From Marsupella aquatica (lineage: Eukaryota; Marchantiophyta), in NCBI GenBank assembly GCA_973895155.1, contig OZ316892.1, positions 19,716,001-19,780,000 of the forward strand: a DNA stretch of 64,000 nucleotides. The letters run 5' to 3'. The notes beneath the pieces are model-generated. The model saw only the letters and a program-made list of their open reading frames with translations. It was not told the DNA's origin and searched no databases. Below are positions 43,874 through 53,510 of this stretch, one piece after another (position 1 is the first letter of the stretch; each line of letters begins with the position of its first letter). A program made the position numbers and the translations under genes.

Positions 43874-45559
43874 CTACACGCGTCTCGTGCAAAAATCACT
43901 GTATTGCGGAGGAAAGCTCAATCTATTCCTGAATAGACTTAAAACGATTTCTCTCCTCTCCAAATCTATGTCCTCTCCTGTGAAATCAAAAGGAAGGTCC
44001 AAACTACGGTAGTTCGCAAACTTCATAACGAACACACCACAATTATAGTAATCAGTTTGTCTTGGGATGTCCTTGGGACTATGTTTTGGCCATAGAGTAG
44101 CTAAGACTTGCTTGTGACTTCTGCTTTGAATTTCATCCTCGACATATCTGGCTAAGTTTTCAAGAACCTCTGGCCTATTGTTATGCAGAGAATCAAGATA
44201 TTCTAAATGCTTGTGTTCCATGTCAATCACAACTAACGCCCAATGATCGCCACCTTTGTGAATGGGGACGAATATTCGATGACAATCAATTAAGAAATAT
44301 TTCAGTCGTGAAGTCCAAGCCTCCACGGATCGGTAAGAGTAGCCATTCAACGTCAGTGCAGTATAGAACCAAGTGTCAAACACATGGCACTTTAGAAGCT
44401 CCCTGTCGGAATGTTTATTCCTCTCCACTATGAGACTTAAGTAGGCATTTAGAATATCAGAACTTATCCAATTTCTAGGACTCAGGCACCTCATCTGTCC
44501 ACGAGTTATTAGGCACCCATTAGTCATGACTAGAACCGCATCCTGATCCAACAGATCACTGAGGCAATTGTCAATCCTCGTTTTGTTATCCATTGGATCC
44601 GGAGACGGGAGAGGACATTTGTTTATGTTTAGAAATTTATGACTTGAGACAAGAGAGAGGGAATTGGCACATGCCTCATTGGTTGCCTCTGCACGATTGA
44701 CTCGCCTCTCTGACACCTCAGGAAGATTCGCTGTGAGAGAAAATGAGTTATCATTCTCTCCTGTTACTTCAGCGCTACGAGAGTCAACATTGTCATCGCA
44801 TTGAAATTCAATCGGAGTGTGATCTTTTTCCACAATCCCAACCTCCTCCACAACAATCTCTTTTAAGGGTCCACAATCCACCACCCCCTTCTCGACATCC
44901 TCGAGTGTAGTTTTTGCCTCACAATCATCAAAAACTGGGCCACTTCGAAGAACTAAAGCATCAACCAGAAGAGATTGCTCAACACCTCTGTTGCACTCTA
45001 ACCCTGGAGGGTCAAACGAATTTTGAGGATCTACACGATACGTGTGTAGGGAGACATCATCCACAACATCTTCCAAAGTTTTGTTGAACGCAATCAACCC
45101 CGTGCCCGCCTGTAAGTTTTCAGAATTATCTGCCAAACCATAACCTCCTTCAGCCATTAGAAGAGGAAATCCTTCACGACTTGCAATTGGAACGACTGAT
45201 GGACCAATTCTCATCTCCCCAATGGAACTTAGAAACTTTTCCTCCGCTTTCACCCCGACGTAATGTAAAACTGTACCGGCAATCTGATATTGCTGGCCCT
45301 CTTTTGCTCCACTAGCATTGGAGTTCTGAGTCGAACTCCCTTCAAGGCCAGGAGGTTTCCACAATGATTTGGCGAATTGTGCAACTGGAACTAACAATTT
45401 AAGATTCTCTGCATAAGCCGTGAGGTCACAGACATCCTCACGGTCAGAGCAGAATGAAAAACACTCACGCTCAAGCATCAATGCATTCTTTGGTACCTGC
45501 CCTCCTATGAAAAAATCCAGGACAATTTCCTCCCTCGAAGAAAATGCATGAATAAAACT
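43874..45559 (-). CDS. C-terminal part of paralogue 1: methyltransferase motif I, then Ulp1/C48 protease
   Basis: The frame is continuous with the upstream exon except for one TAG at 45,560-45,562. It opens with a methyltransferase motif-I strand (REEIVLDFFIGGQVPKNA, then LERECFSFCSDRED), followed by an acidic linker of about 250 residues. A Ulp1/SENP cysteine-protease domain fills the last 220 residues: FDTWFYTAL, VPIHKGGDHWALVVIDMEHK (catalytic His, with the Asp in LEYLDSL) and QTDYYNCGVFVMKF (catalytic Cys in NCGVF). Ulp1 proteases cut SUMO and occur in many plant Mutator-like and CACTA elements. The stop is the TAG at 43,874. An ATG-initiated frame from 45,481 also exists, but the methyltransferase strand upstream argues for read-through from the preceding exon. 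Confidence 0.8.
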   Translation of the reverse strand, partial: SFIHAFSSREEIVLDFFIGGQVPKNALMLERECFSFCSDREDVCDLTAYAENLKLLVPVAQFAKSLWKPPGLEGSSTQNSNASGAKEGQQYQIAGTVLHYVGVKAEEKFLSSIGEMRIGPSVVPIASREGFPLLMAEGGYGLADNSENLQAGTGLIAFNKTLEDVVDDVSLHTYRVDPQNSFDPPGLECNRGVEQSLLVDALVLRSGPVFDDCEAKTTLEDVEKGVVDCGPLKEIVVEEVGIVEKDHTPIEFQCDDNVDSRSAEVTGENDNSFSLTANLPEVSERRVNRAEATNEACANSLSLVSSHKFLNINKCPLPSPDPMDNKTRIDNCLSDLLDQDAVLVMTNGCLITRGQMRCLSPRNWISSDILNAYLSLIVERNKHSDRELLKCHVFDTWFYTALTLNGYSYRSVEAWTSRLKYFLIDCHRIFVPIHKGGDHWALVVIDMEHKHLEYLDSLHNNRPEVLENLARYVEDEIQSRSHKQVLATLWPKHSPKDIPRQTDYYNCGVFVMKFANYRSLDLPFDFTGEDIDLERREIVLSLFRNRLSFPPQYSDFCTRRV

Positions 45560-46840
45560 CTACAGGATGCGACTGGGCTTAATATTCAATGTGAATGGCC
45601 GTCCAGTTGTCAATTTGAAAGGAACAAGGCCTTCAAGTCGTGAGATCAATGTGTCCCTTTTTTTCTCCTGCATATCTTCCTTCAAAATATCAGAATAATC
45701 CTCTCGACTTGGCTTGATTGTCTCCTCCAGGTCGGACTCCTCCAACACAAAGTGACCGGTAAAATCCTTGAAATGCTTTTCCCAATCAGGAACCCGATCT
45801 TGGGAGACGCCAAGGAAAAGAACCATGTCCGCATTGCCTCTCATGTGTTGCAAAGGAGCATTAACCAAATAACTCATGAACGAACCATATTCAAGGTGCG
45901 CATTATAGTTCTCCGGGAGATCTCGAATAGCTTCAATTATTCTTGCAAGAATAATACCAGGACAAACAAAAAAAACAGCTGTTACCAGATCATTTGTTGG
46001 GATATTCACGACGATCTTCAAGAAGTTCAAGATTTCGGACTGCGTCCAAACCGGTTTTCCAGTATGGGTCAAATCAACAATCGCTAGAGATGCCAATATT
46101 GACTCGCAACTAGCCGAATCAAAAGGAGGATCAGCAGATGCGAGCAGATTTCCAGTATAGAATATTCAGTAAGGATCCATCCTTGCGCGGAGATGGACGC
46201 CAAACCTCTTTTGATGAATATTTCTCAACCTATTTTTCAGTGGCTCCGGCATCTCTGCTTTTAATGACACCTTCACAAGGCTCTTGAAATATCCAGTGTC
46301 CACCATTGCACAACAACGATCCAATTCCTCATCTGTGAAATTATATTGCTGAACTACATCACCCCAAGTTGATCCTTGCGAGAAAACCCCTTCGTACTTC
46401 TCCCGATAAAATTGAAGTATTGCCCCCTTAAGTTTGTCAGTATACTTTGCTTGTCTTGCCAATTCTGACATGGCGGGAAGATCAGTCAAAGCATGTTTCT
46501 TTTTCATCAAAAGCGCCTCCCCCAAATTCAGTTTGTGGAGGATTTCCAAGATGTTGGATTCTACGGCACCCTCAAAAACCCGGAATGTTGTCCCTGTCAA
46601 CTGTTTTGCTTCTTTCAATTTTCCAATCATTTGTCCGGTTGAATCCAAAAGATTACCCTTGAGCCAATTATTGCAAACCTCTCTCCATAAAGAGTAGAGC
46701 TTCTCGGGAGCAAACAAAATCCAATTGTACTCGCTGATGCTATTCACCTTTAACGTAACTTTCGCAAGTGTTTCATACTCCTGGGAGGAAAGACCAAACA
46801 ACTCAAAGTTAGTCAGCTCAAAGTTTTGAATCCCAAAATA
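45560..46840 (-). CDS. Paralogue 1 middle region and methyltransferase motif IV, with in-frame TGA
   Basis: The exon begins after a CCTTTCCAG acceptor at 46,840 (YFGIQNFELTNFELF). It continues through about 220 residues of unrecognised, mostly helical sequence, meets a TGA at 46,166-46,168, and stays open in the same frame to TAG at 45,560. Just after the TGA it reads SADPPFDSASCE, a DPPF form of the catalytic motif IV of amino-methyltransferases. Next comes a region that lines up with the methyltransferase part of the plus-strand paralogue (WTQSEILNFLKIVV, VFFVCPGIILARIIEAI versus WNLQDYTIPSSFF, LLAILHRGDYDQVSEVI). Motif IV before motif I is the beta-group order. Either this copy has an internal nonsense mutation, or TGA is read through. 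Confidence 0.65.
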
Positions 46841-46927
46841 CTGGAAAGGCTCTACACGACTCTCGCGTAGAAAGGAGAGAAGGACAAAGTGTCTGAATTT
46901 TGTTCACAACTCTCATGGAGAACCAAC
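46841..46927 (-). other. Intron of paralogue 1 containing a family-A palindrome
   Basis: GTTGGT donor after the CAG at 46,928 and a CCTTTCCAG acceptor. It is 87 bp long with phase 0 on both sides. The palindrome at 46,851-46,871 fills about a quarter of it, near the 3' splice site. Confidence 0.75.
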
Positions 46928-47410
46928 CTGAAATTCTGGAGATTTCCGACCCGATGGAAGTGGACGAGCTGGTCGCCCCATATCATTGTATTGCATTCTT
47001 GCATGTTTCACTTGGTCAATAAATGGAGATGAAAACCGATGTGCCTCCGCCTGAAGGTGGTTCGCGTGTGAAATTTCCACAAGAACTTTCACCGGAGTTG
47101 ACCCTTTGAGAATTTGCGCTCGACGATATTTGAGCAAATTGGCTGTTTGCATGAGAGATGGTTGGGTCTTTGAACTCCGGATAATTTTCTTGGCGGCCAT
47201 TGTGGAATGTTGACCACTGATGGCAAAGAACTTGAATTCCGCAAGCTTCTTGGTGTCAATATCCTTTCCCGCAAGGTCAATTAAACTCGGTACTCCGTCG
47301 ATCATCTTGTAAGGAACCAAATCTGCAGGTAAAGGTTCTTGCCCTGCATTTGTCATCATCAGTTGCGCAAGATGGTTGACATGCTCCTCATTGAGGAGTC
47401 TCTCATTCAT
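46928..47410 (-). CDS. ParB-like domain exon of paralogue 1
   Basis: The exon has the ParB/sulfiredoxin-fold pattern: a helix LNEEHVNHLAQLMMTNAGQ followed by the turn and helix FKFFAISGQHSTMAAKKI, which corresponds to the (D/G)G-x-HR-x-AA signature of ParB-type proteins, then a strand PVKVLVEIS. In bacteria and phages such domains bind DNA or hydrolyse nucleotides, and they are often fused to N6/N4 DNA methyltransferases. The exon ends at 46,928 with a GTTGGT donor that joins in frame to the next exon. Its own 5' boundary is unclear: an acceptor GCAAAG lies directly before the ATG at 47,410, but the phase with the upstream exon does not fit. Confidence 0.7.
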
Positions 47411-47435
47411 CTTTGCAGGAGGGGGATGGATGTTT

Positions 47436-47720
47436 TCAACCGGGACAATAAAAAAATTTGGATATCCCGAAACAATACCAAGACTTATTCAACTCCAATG
47501 TTTTTTCTGCAGTCTCCAGACGAGCACGGTCGACAACTAGCTTCGCGGAACTAGGGTTCTCGTCAATATCCACATCTTCCTTATTTTTCTTTGCTTTCTT
47601 GGGCTTGCGAACGACAGCTTGAGAGGTGATGACAACCTTCTTCTCAACGTTTGGGGCCTTCTTCTCCACGGCTCTGACCATGGGAGTTTTCACAACAATT
47701 TCAGCCGACTCTGTGGTCAT
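47436..47720 (-). CDS. Lys-rich segment leading into the ParB domain
   Basis: The frame begins at an ATG that overlaps the stop of the previous frame (ATGA, 47,717-47,720). It continues the same lysine-rich character (VEKKAPNVEKKVV, RKPKKAKKNKED) and ends in VVDRARLETAEKTLELNKS, which fits the first strand and helix of a ParB domain. The frame change relative to the 529-codon frame is therefore more likely a one-base indel or an unrecognised splice than a separate gene. A GTATTG donor lies after KSW. Confidence 0.45.
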   Translation of the reverse strand: MTTESAEIVVKTPMVRAVEKKAPNVEKKVVITSQAVVRKPKKAKKNKEDVDIDENPSSAKLVVDRARLETAEKTLELNKSWYCFGISKFFYCPG

Positions 47721-49349
47721 CCCTTTCGCTTAGGAGGCTTTGCCCTTGATTCCACAACTACTGATTCAACATCAAATTTTGCTTTTTTCTTTCCCTTTGG
47801 TGAAGGATCTTTTACAACTCCCTTTCGCTTCAGCGTCCTGATCTCCGGTTCGACCTTTTCAACTTTCTTCTTGACCGACGCAGATTTCTGTCCAACCCAA
47901 GACTTTTGAGACGGTTTCTCCTCCTGAGGTTTTGCTGGTGAAGCGACTTTCTTTGCATTGCTTGATTTTTGTATTCTGTCCTCGATCCCTTGCACTTCCT
48001 CGACAACTTGAATTCTCTTTTGAGAAGATGTTGCCTTTTCTTGTTTATCAACCGGAGATACATTTTTTCCACCTTTCACTTGAGGCACGACTTCGCGCTG
48101 GTTAGAAACAAGAACTCTCTTTCGAGATGGTTTCTTGTCTTCTTTTTGTTCTTCCCGTTGAACCTTCTTGCGGCCTGTTTTTGCCGCAGGCGGCTCATCT
48201 GCTTGATCAACAACTTTCACTCTCTTCCGAGGTAGTTTAGCTTCTTCTTTTATTTTCTCAAAATCAACCTTCTTCCGGCCTAGTTTCCCTGATGGTGATT
48301 TTTCGTCCATTGCTTTTTTCTTCCCACTGGGTGTGGATGACTCTGACACAACACCAGCTTTCCCCTTCCTGGGCGAAACTCCCTTTGAAGTCTTTGCGTA
48401 TCGCTTCTCTGTTGGAGGCTTTGCTGGGGGGATGACCTCATTTTGTTGAATTTCCCCACTCTTGACATCATCGTTAATTGGTTCAACTCCACCTTCTAAA
48501 CTTGTTGACTCTGACTCATTCTCTGACCCCGCCCGATTCTGAAAAGTCTTCTTGCTCTCTTCTTGGACACTTCCCTCCTCTCCGTCATCCTCATTTTTGG
48601 ACTCATAGACTGATATCGTTTCATGGGACTTGCTCTCTCCAGAGGCGGACGAGTCATCGTTGGAGGAGTCATCCTCGTCCTTTCCCTCCCCATCATCATT
48701 GTCAATCTCTTTTCCACCAACATCTTTCTTCTTTGGGCGTACCAAGTCTTGGATTATTGGATGCCCTCGAATCCATTCCTCCACCTTTGTCTCACTGAAG
48801 TGTTTCATGAACACAACATTTGGAGAAATAGTCATCTTTCTCCTCCAGTCATCGTCTGGGATCTTCATCCGCATTATTTGATCCACCTCTCGTGTCCGAG
48901 AGATAAAATATTCCGACTGCTTCATGACATAGGAGACCCGTCCAAGCCCCATAATTATTTCATCAGCCGTAAAGACCCGATCAGGTGAGAGCCATCTATC
49001 CGCCAAAGGATCAAAGAAACCGCATGAGACAACATTTGTGTCCTGGTTGTAAGGTTCAAGACAATGTGCTGAGCAAAACCCATGAAGTGGAGCAACCATC
49101 TGCTTGAAATTCCAAGCACTCTCAGACTCCAATGTCAGCAAAAGAGATGGGTTGTCCTTTGGGGACGCAAATCTTGTACAGTCTGCAAGAGTGCCAAAAC
49201 TCACAAAGTTTCTTCGTCCATTTTCTGTTTTAACTCCCCTCACAATCAAACGGTAGTTGCCTTTGACTGGTTGCAATTCAAAAGACCATGAATTCACAGT
49301 CGCCAAAATATTCTCAAGTTTTGCGACCGTTGGAGTTTCAATCCGAAGC
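47717..49349 (-). CDS. N-terminal globular domain and basic/acidic tail of paralogue 1, function unknown
   Basis: The exon starts after a TTTTGACAG acceptor at 49,349 (LRIETPTVAKLENILATV). The first 210 residues look globular (WSFELQPVKGNYRLIVRG, FKQMVAPLHGFCSAHC, GLGRVSYVMKQSEYFISRTR), but I do not recognise the fold. The remaining 330 residues are low-complexity, rich in Lys, Glu and Ser, with repeated GRKKV/RKRV motifs, and are probably disordered and nuclear. A large antisense frame in this region is a shadow. Confidence 0.6.
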
Positions 49350-49649
49350 CTGTCAAAACGGAAATAAACAGAGCAAACTCCTAGAAGACAAGGAGAAATA
49401 TGTCAAACATCTGCACGACACTCGCGTAGAAAATAAAGTGAGCTGACAAACTGTTGCTTCATTATAAACAAAATGATGTGAAAACATCCTTTACAAAATG
49501 GCCTCTTTGGCGTGTAAATGGTCCGGCAAAAAATGACTATCAGAACTTTGGAGATAGTCTTATGAGCCATTTGAGCTCATCATGATTCGGAGTCAAAACA
49601 ATGTCTAGATTTAAGAAACAATCCAATCCTCTGGAAACATAAGAGTTCC
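49350..49649 (-). other. Intron region with one family-A palindrome
   Basis: This is non-coding sequence between the coiled-coil exon and the next exon. It has a family-A palindrome at 49,410-49,430 and a clear 3' splice site (TTTTGACAG). The 5' splice site is not certain, so the two exons may belong to separate genes. Confidence 0.45.
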
Positions 49650-50463
49650 CTAACTCAAAGTATGCGCACACATGTGGCCATGAAGGCAACAATTTTTCTT
49701 TTCCAATTCAATCCATCGCACTTTGGTATCCAATTGTCTTTCCCTCTCTTGGCCATCAGCCAGCTCCTGTCGCAAGTCATGAACTTGACGATCTTGAAAC
49801 TTCTCCATCTCAAGAGAAGCTTTCATGGACTTTGCCGCTACGTCGCAAGTAATCAAATGCTGGATCTGTGCCCATCGATACTTTGCAAACATCTGCTCCC
49901 GTTTGTATTCCATTGCTTCCTTTTCATCCTCCAACGCTTTTTGGAGAATGGAATTCTCCATCAAACTCATATCAAATGCATAAATACTTTTTTGTAACAA
50001 TCCCTCAATCTTCTCAAAATTGTCCTTGCGATGAGCGCCTTCCTCTAGAAAAGTTGAACGAACAAAGTTACATGAACAATGTTTTGATTCCATATGGTAC
50101 ATATGAACGAGGATTCTACACGACAGTCGCATAGAAAACATGAGTTTCTACACGACAGTCGCGTCGAAATCCATTATCTCCAAGATTGGAGAATCGGTTC
50201 TACGCGAGACTCGCGTAGAACTAAACAGGAAATTCTAAATTTTGACATAACGGCTCTCAAATAGAGACTATGGGTCGATGAAAGAGACCCATTCTACACG
50301 ACTCTCGTGTAGAGTAGACTCAAGTTTACCACAATCCATTGAAAATAGAGAAATTTAGGTCAGAATTACCTTTGAGCTTCCTCAATGCAGCGAGAGCAAG
50401 TAATCCGGCGTCATTTTCTGCCAAAGAAGTCGTCATTCCCTTCGCACGTGCGAACTCCTCCAT
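49650..50463 (-). CDS. Coiled-coil protein, two exons (5' end of the minus-strand gene cluster)
   Basis: Exon 1 spans 50,463-50,370 (ATG, MEEFARAKGMTTSLAEND, ending AAAG before GTAATT). Exon 2 starts at 50,044 after TTTTCTAG. The phases match, giving a joined Lys-Glu-Glu-Gly, and exon 2 runs to the stop at 49,650. The product is about 162 residues, mostly charged alpha-helix with heptad-like spacing (ALEDEKEAMEYKREQMF, LEMEKFQDRQVHDLRQELAD), so a coiled coil is likely. The 325 bp intron holds four family-A palindromes. Function is unknown. It may be the first part of the ParB-methyltransferase-Ulp1 gene or a separate gene. Confidence 0.6.
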
Positions 50464-52011
50464 GATAATGTCAAGGACCGACTAGTTGAGCGAAAACAAA
50501 TAGAAAACACAAATGATCCAAGGTCCGAGGTCCTTTTATACTCCAAGACGAGCATGAAAGAGCGTATCGTCCGAGGGGAGCGTGAAAGAGCATATCGTCC
50601 GAAGCGAGCGTGAAATGGCGTGAAACAATCTGAGGGCCAAGCGTGAGAGAGAGAGAGCGTGAGAGAAAGAGAGAGCAAGAGAGAAAGAGAGAGAGCAAGA
50701 GAGAAAGAGAGAGCAAGAGAGAAAGAGAGAGAGAGCGTGATTGAGAGAGTTAGACAATGAGAGTGACAGCGAGCTGGTCGGAAAGCAACATATATCGGCC
50801 CCTTCCGCGTGGAATACTGTCAAACAATGATTGCGGTTGCTACCCGGCCGCCAAACCTGATACTCGGGACGTGTCACTAACATGGCGAACCACCACCCAC
50901 CGCCAAACCAATCTGCATTTATGGAAATGACTGCTCACCACACACCACGCCGCCACAAAAAAGTACTACACGACAATCTGGTAGAGTTGAATGTCTGAAA
51001 TTCTTGCACCCCCACTCACTATATAACATGACAGACCACTTTGTGCAAGTCATTTTTTGAGACCTGACTCATTTGTGCCTTCAGTCCGAGGTGGGACTGT
51101 CGTTAAAGCGTGCTCAGTTGTTTCAGGTACTGCATTGGTACAGTTTCTCGTACAGTTTTTCTCCTGTCATTTTCAATTTTGTTTTAGTGATTGTGTCAGT
51201 ATGTGAATGCATGTGCTTGAGTCTTTCCCATTGGGATGTGGTTTAACTGTATATTTAGTAGTAATCTCTATTGAATTTTGGACTTTTGATTTGCTACACG
51301 AGTCTAGTGTTGTTCCCCTGGTCTATCTAAATACAACATTCAATACAAAGTTCCTCAGATAACAAGAATACTCATTTCAGAATATCCATCTCTCTATAGA
51401 AGTTTTAAGAGCCTACGAGTGTGTATTCAGTAGTAATCTCTATTGAATTTTGGACTTTTGATTGTCTACACGAGCCTCGTGTTGTTCCCTTCGTCTATGC
51501 AAATACAACGTTCAATAGGAAGTTCCTATAAGAAGAATACTCATTTCAAAATATTCATCTCTATATAGAAGGTTTAAGAGCCTACTAGTTTGGATTCAGT
51601 CGTAAACTGTATTGAATATAGGACTTTGGATTGTCTACACGAGCCTCGTGTACGTTGTTCCCCTCGTCTATCCAAATACAACGTTCAATAGAAAGTTCCT
51701 CTAAGAAGAATACTCATTTCAAAATATGCATATCTGTATAGAAGGTTTAAGAGCCTACTAGTGTGGATTCAGTCGTAATCTCTATTGAATATTGGAGTTT
51801 TGGTTGTCTACACAAGTCTCATGTTGTTCCCCTCGTCTAAGATACAATAGAATTTTCTATTTAATGAAAGAACCTTCAACTTTGTCGATGATTGTCTCCA
51901 TTGCTTGTTCTGTGATATTTGCTTAGATTAGAGTTAGAGATTTTCACATGAGCCTCGTGTAGGCTGTTTTAAAAGATGTTTTTGTTGCAAATATTTTTCC
52001 TCAGATCCAAA
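50464..52011. promoter_or_regulatory. Divergent intergenic region with GA tract and palindrome-bearing tandem repeats
   Basis: This region separates the minus gene starting at 50,463 from the plus gene starting at 52,012. It contains a GA-rich low-complexity tract (about 50,640-50,745), one family-A palindrome at 50,965, and the 170 bp tandem array. Leu/Ser-rich frames on the minus strand at 50,433-50,883 are translations of the GA tract. Confidence 0.5.
51250..51860. repeat. About 170-bp tandem repeat, 3.6 units, one palindrome each
   Basis: Units share GTAATCTCTATTGAATTTTG, TTGTCTACACGAGCCTCGTG, TTGTTCCCCTCGTCTATC, AAATACAACGTTCAATA and AGAATACTCATTTCA. The palindrome recurs at 51,293, 51,465, 51,634 and 51,807, a spacing of 169-173 bp. 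The array lies just upstream of the plus-strand gene and resembles an iteron-type control region. Confidence 0.85.
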
Positions 52012-53062
52012 ATGGCTTCAAGAACGCAGCTTCTACCTGGAGAAGTCGTTCACCTGCTTATCAATGAACAACCAGTTGCTGGTGGAAAGGTTTTTTGTGT
52101 TCTACCTTCCGACACCTGCCACTCTGTGTTGCTTGGAGCAAAACGGATAAGTGTGGCGGTGGACAATGCTTTCTTTCACCTTGAACAGCTGCCGTATCCA
52201 CATGCTGGAGCTGATCTAGTAGGAGAGTCGGTGAACTCCATTGTTTTGTGGGATCGGCAAGATGTCCGCCATGCAAATGACATGAATCTTGGAGGTCAAA
52301 TAGAGTCAGCTTATGTCATTGATGACCCAGTTGACAATATTCAAGGTAATTCTGAATCAGCCATCGGACTGGAGGGGACATAGGTTTTTGCGGAGGATTT
52401 GAAAGATCGTAGCACATGGTTCAAGAAGTTTGCCCTTCTCTATGCGGACGACGGAGAAACCTTGCTCGCAAGAGGTTGCATCATAAACCCACATCCTCTC
52501 GCGTCCATTAACAACGAGCGAGTTGGGGAAGATCATGTTGGTGTGAATATTTTGAGTCTAGCTATTGAAGCTGGCTTGGGAAAAGTTCTGTTCCCTCAAT
52601 TTGTTGACAGATCACCATGCACAGTTTGATGGCCAATCAACAAAACTAGGATTGAGCCTAGAATGGAATGTCTGAGTGATCTTTTAGATTGGAATGATGG
52701 TAACGATGAGGGAGTTAGAATTCTCTCATATATCAAGCCAAAAAGGGGCTATAACAATCAACGAAGAAATCCTCAATCTTGATTCAAACAAGAAGGAGAG
52801 AAAACAACTCGAGAAAAGACGCAATCAAAAGATGTCTCGAGTGTCCATAGATACTCTTTATCGGGTTGATTGTTGCTCACAGAGTTGTTGTCGACGACAA
52901 CTCCGTGAGACCGTCACTGACATTAGGGCCCGCATTAGGGAAGAGTACTATGGTCTATCTCATGTTGAGCAACATACTTACATGCTCAATCATCTTCACT
53001 GTCGTGACGATGAAACCATCGCCTCAGGGGGTATAACCACCGTGCTAGCAAATAGTAAATAG
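52012..53062 (+). pseudogene. Decayed element gene: two related domains then a Cys-rich domain
   Basis: A TTTTTCCTCAG acceptor lies just before the chosen ATG (52,012, MASRTQLLPGEVVHLL). The frame is open to TAG at 52,381, stays open in the same frame to TGA at 52,627, and stays open again to about 52,780, where the coding sense moves to another frame until 53,062. Residues after LLPGEVVHLL and after FALLYADDGETLLARG look like two versions of one domain (G-x-V-x-C-V-L-P then L-G-x-x-x-x-x-V-A-V), faintly like repeats next to plant transposases. The end holds CCSQSCCRR followed by a helix, like the N-terminal zinc region of some transposases. No family can be named securely. Two stops and one frameshift make it a pseudogene unless recoded. 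Confidence 0.5.
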
Positions 53063-53065
53063 ATA

Positions 53066-53222
53066 TTCTCATACGAGCCAATTTTGCCTCGTACAAGAAA
53101 TTTTTTGTCTCGTACGAGTAAACAAGTTCCTCGTATGAGCATATCTATTTACTCGTACGAGTTTCTGTTTTCTTGTATGAGTTTCTATTTTCTTGTATGA
53201 GTATTTTTTTTTCTTGTATGCA
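53066..53222. repeat. Palindrome family B, CTCGTACGAG cluster, about 7 copies
   Basis: CTCGTACGAG and one-base variants (CATACGAG, CTCGTACAAG, CTCGTATGAG, CTTGTATGAG) recur about every 20-27 bp over 155 bp, embedded in T-rich sequence. The cluster sits between the last family-A palindrome (51.9 kb) and the first family-C palindrome (53.4 kb), next to the 3' end of the decayed gene. Confidence 0.85.
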
Positions 53223-53510
53223 TTTTAGTTTCTTCTCTTCACGGTATGTAGCGTCCATATATGCAATAATTGTGTGGACAATATTATGGTGGGTCCCACC
53301 ATTGTACAACATTAGAGGAAATTTCTCAACGATTTCACACAAGGACTCCAATATATTGCCACAAAATATGAAGTCGAAACAAAGTCATACAATACTAGCG
53401 CCCGACGCTAGTATAGTATTATACAAAAAAACAACACTTTAAGAACTCACACTTCTGCCCATTAGAAAAGACAAACTACAATTGTAGCTGTTCAACGATC
53501 AAGCAACAGT

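Larger units (their letters stand above)
43873..51962. repeat. Palindrome family A, consensus CTACACGAGNCTCGTGTAG, about 14 copies
   Basis: Copies start near 43,873, 45,030, 46,851, 49,410, 50,115, 50,147, 50,199, 50,293, 50,965, 51,293, 51,465, 51,634, 51,807 and 51,942. The best are 50,199 (TCTACGCGAGACTCGCGTAG) and 50,293 (TCTACACGACTCTCGTGTAG). Most lie in introns or in the divergent promoter between the minus gene at 50,463 and the plus gene at 52,012. Two touch coding sequence: 45,030 lies inside the Ulp1-containing frame, and 43,873 supplies its last codons. The family is absent from the rest of the window. Confidence 0.85.

Noticed and set aside
47969-48988. Plus-strand frames of 80-120 codons opposite the Lys-rich exon
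   Set aside because: They mirror the low-complexity minus-strand coding sequence (Phe/Leu/Ser-rich reverse of Lys/Glu/Arg codons).
50433-50883. Overlapping Leu/Ser-rich minus-strand frames
   Set aside because: They translate the GA-rich low-complexity tract.
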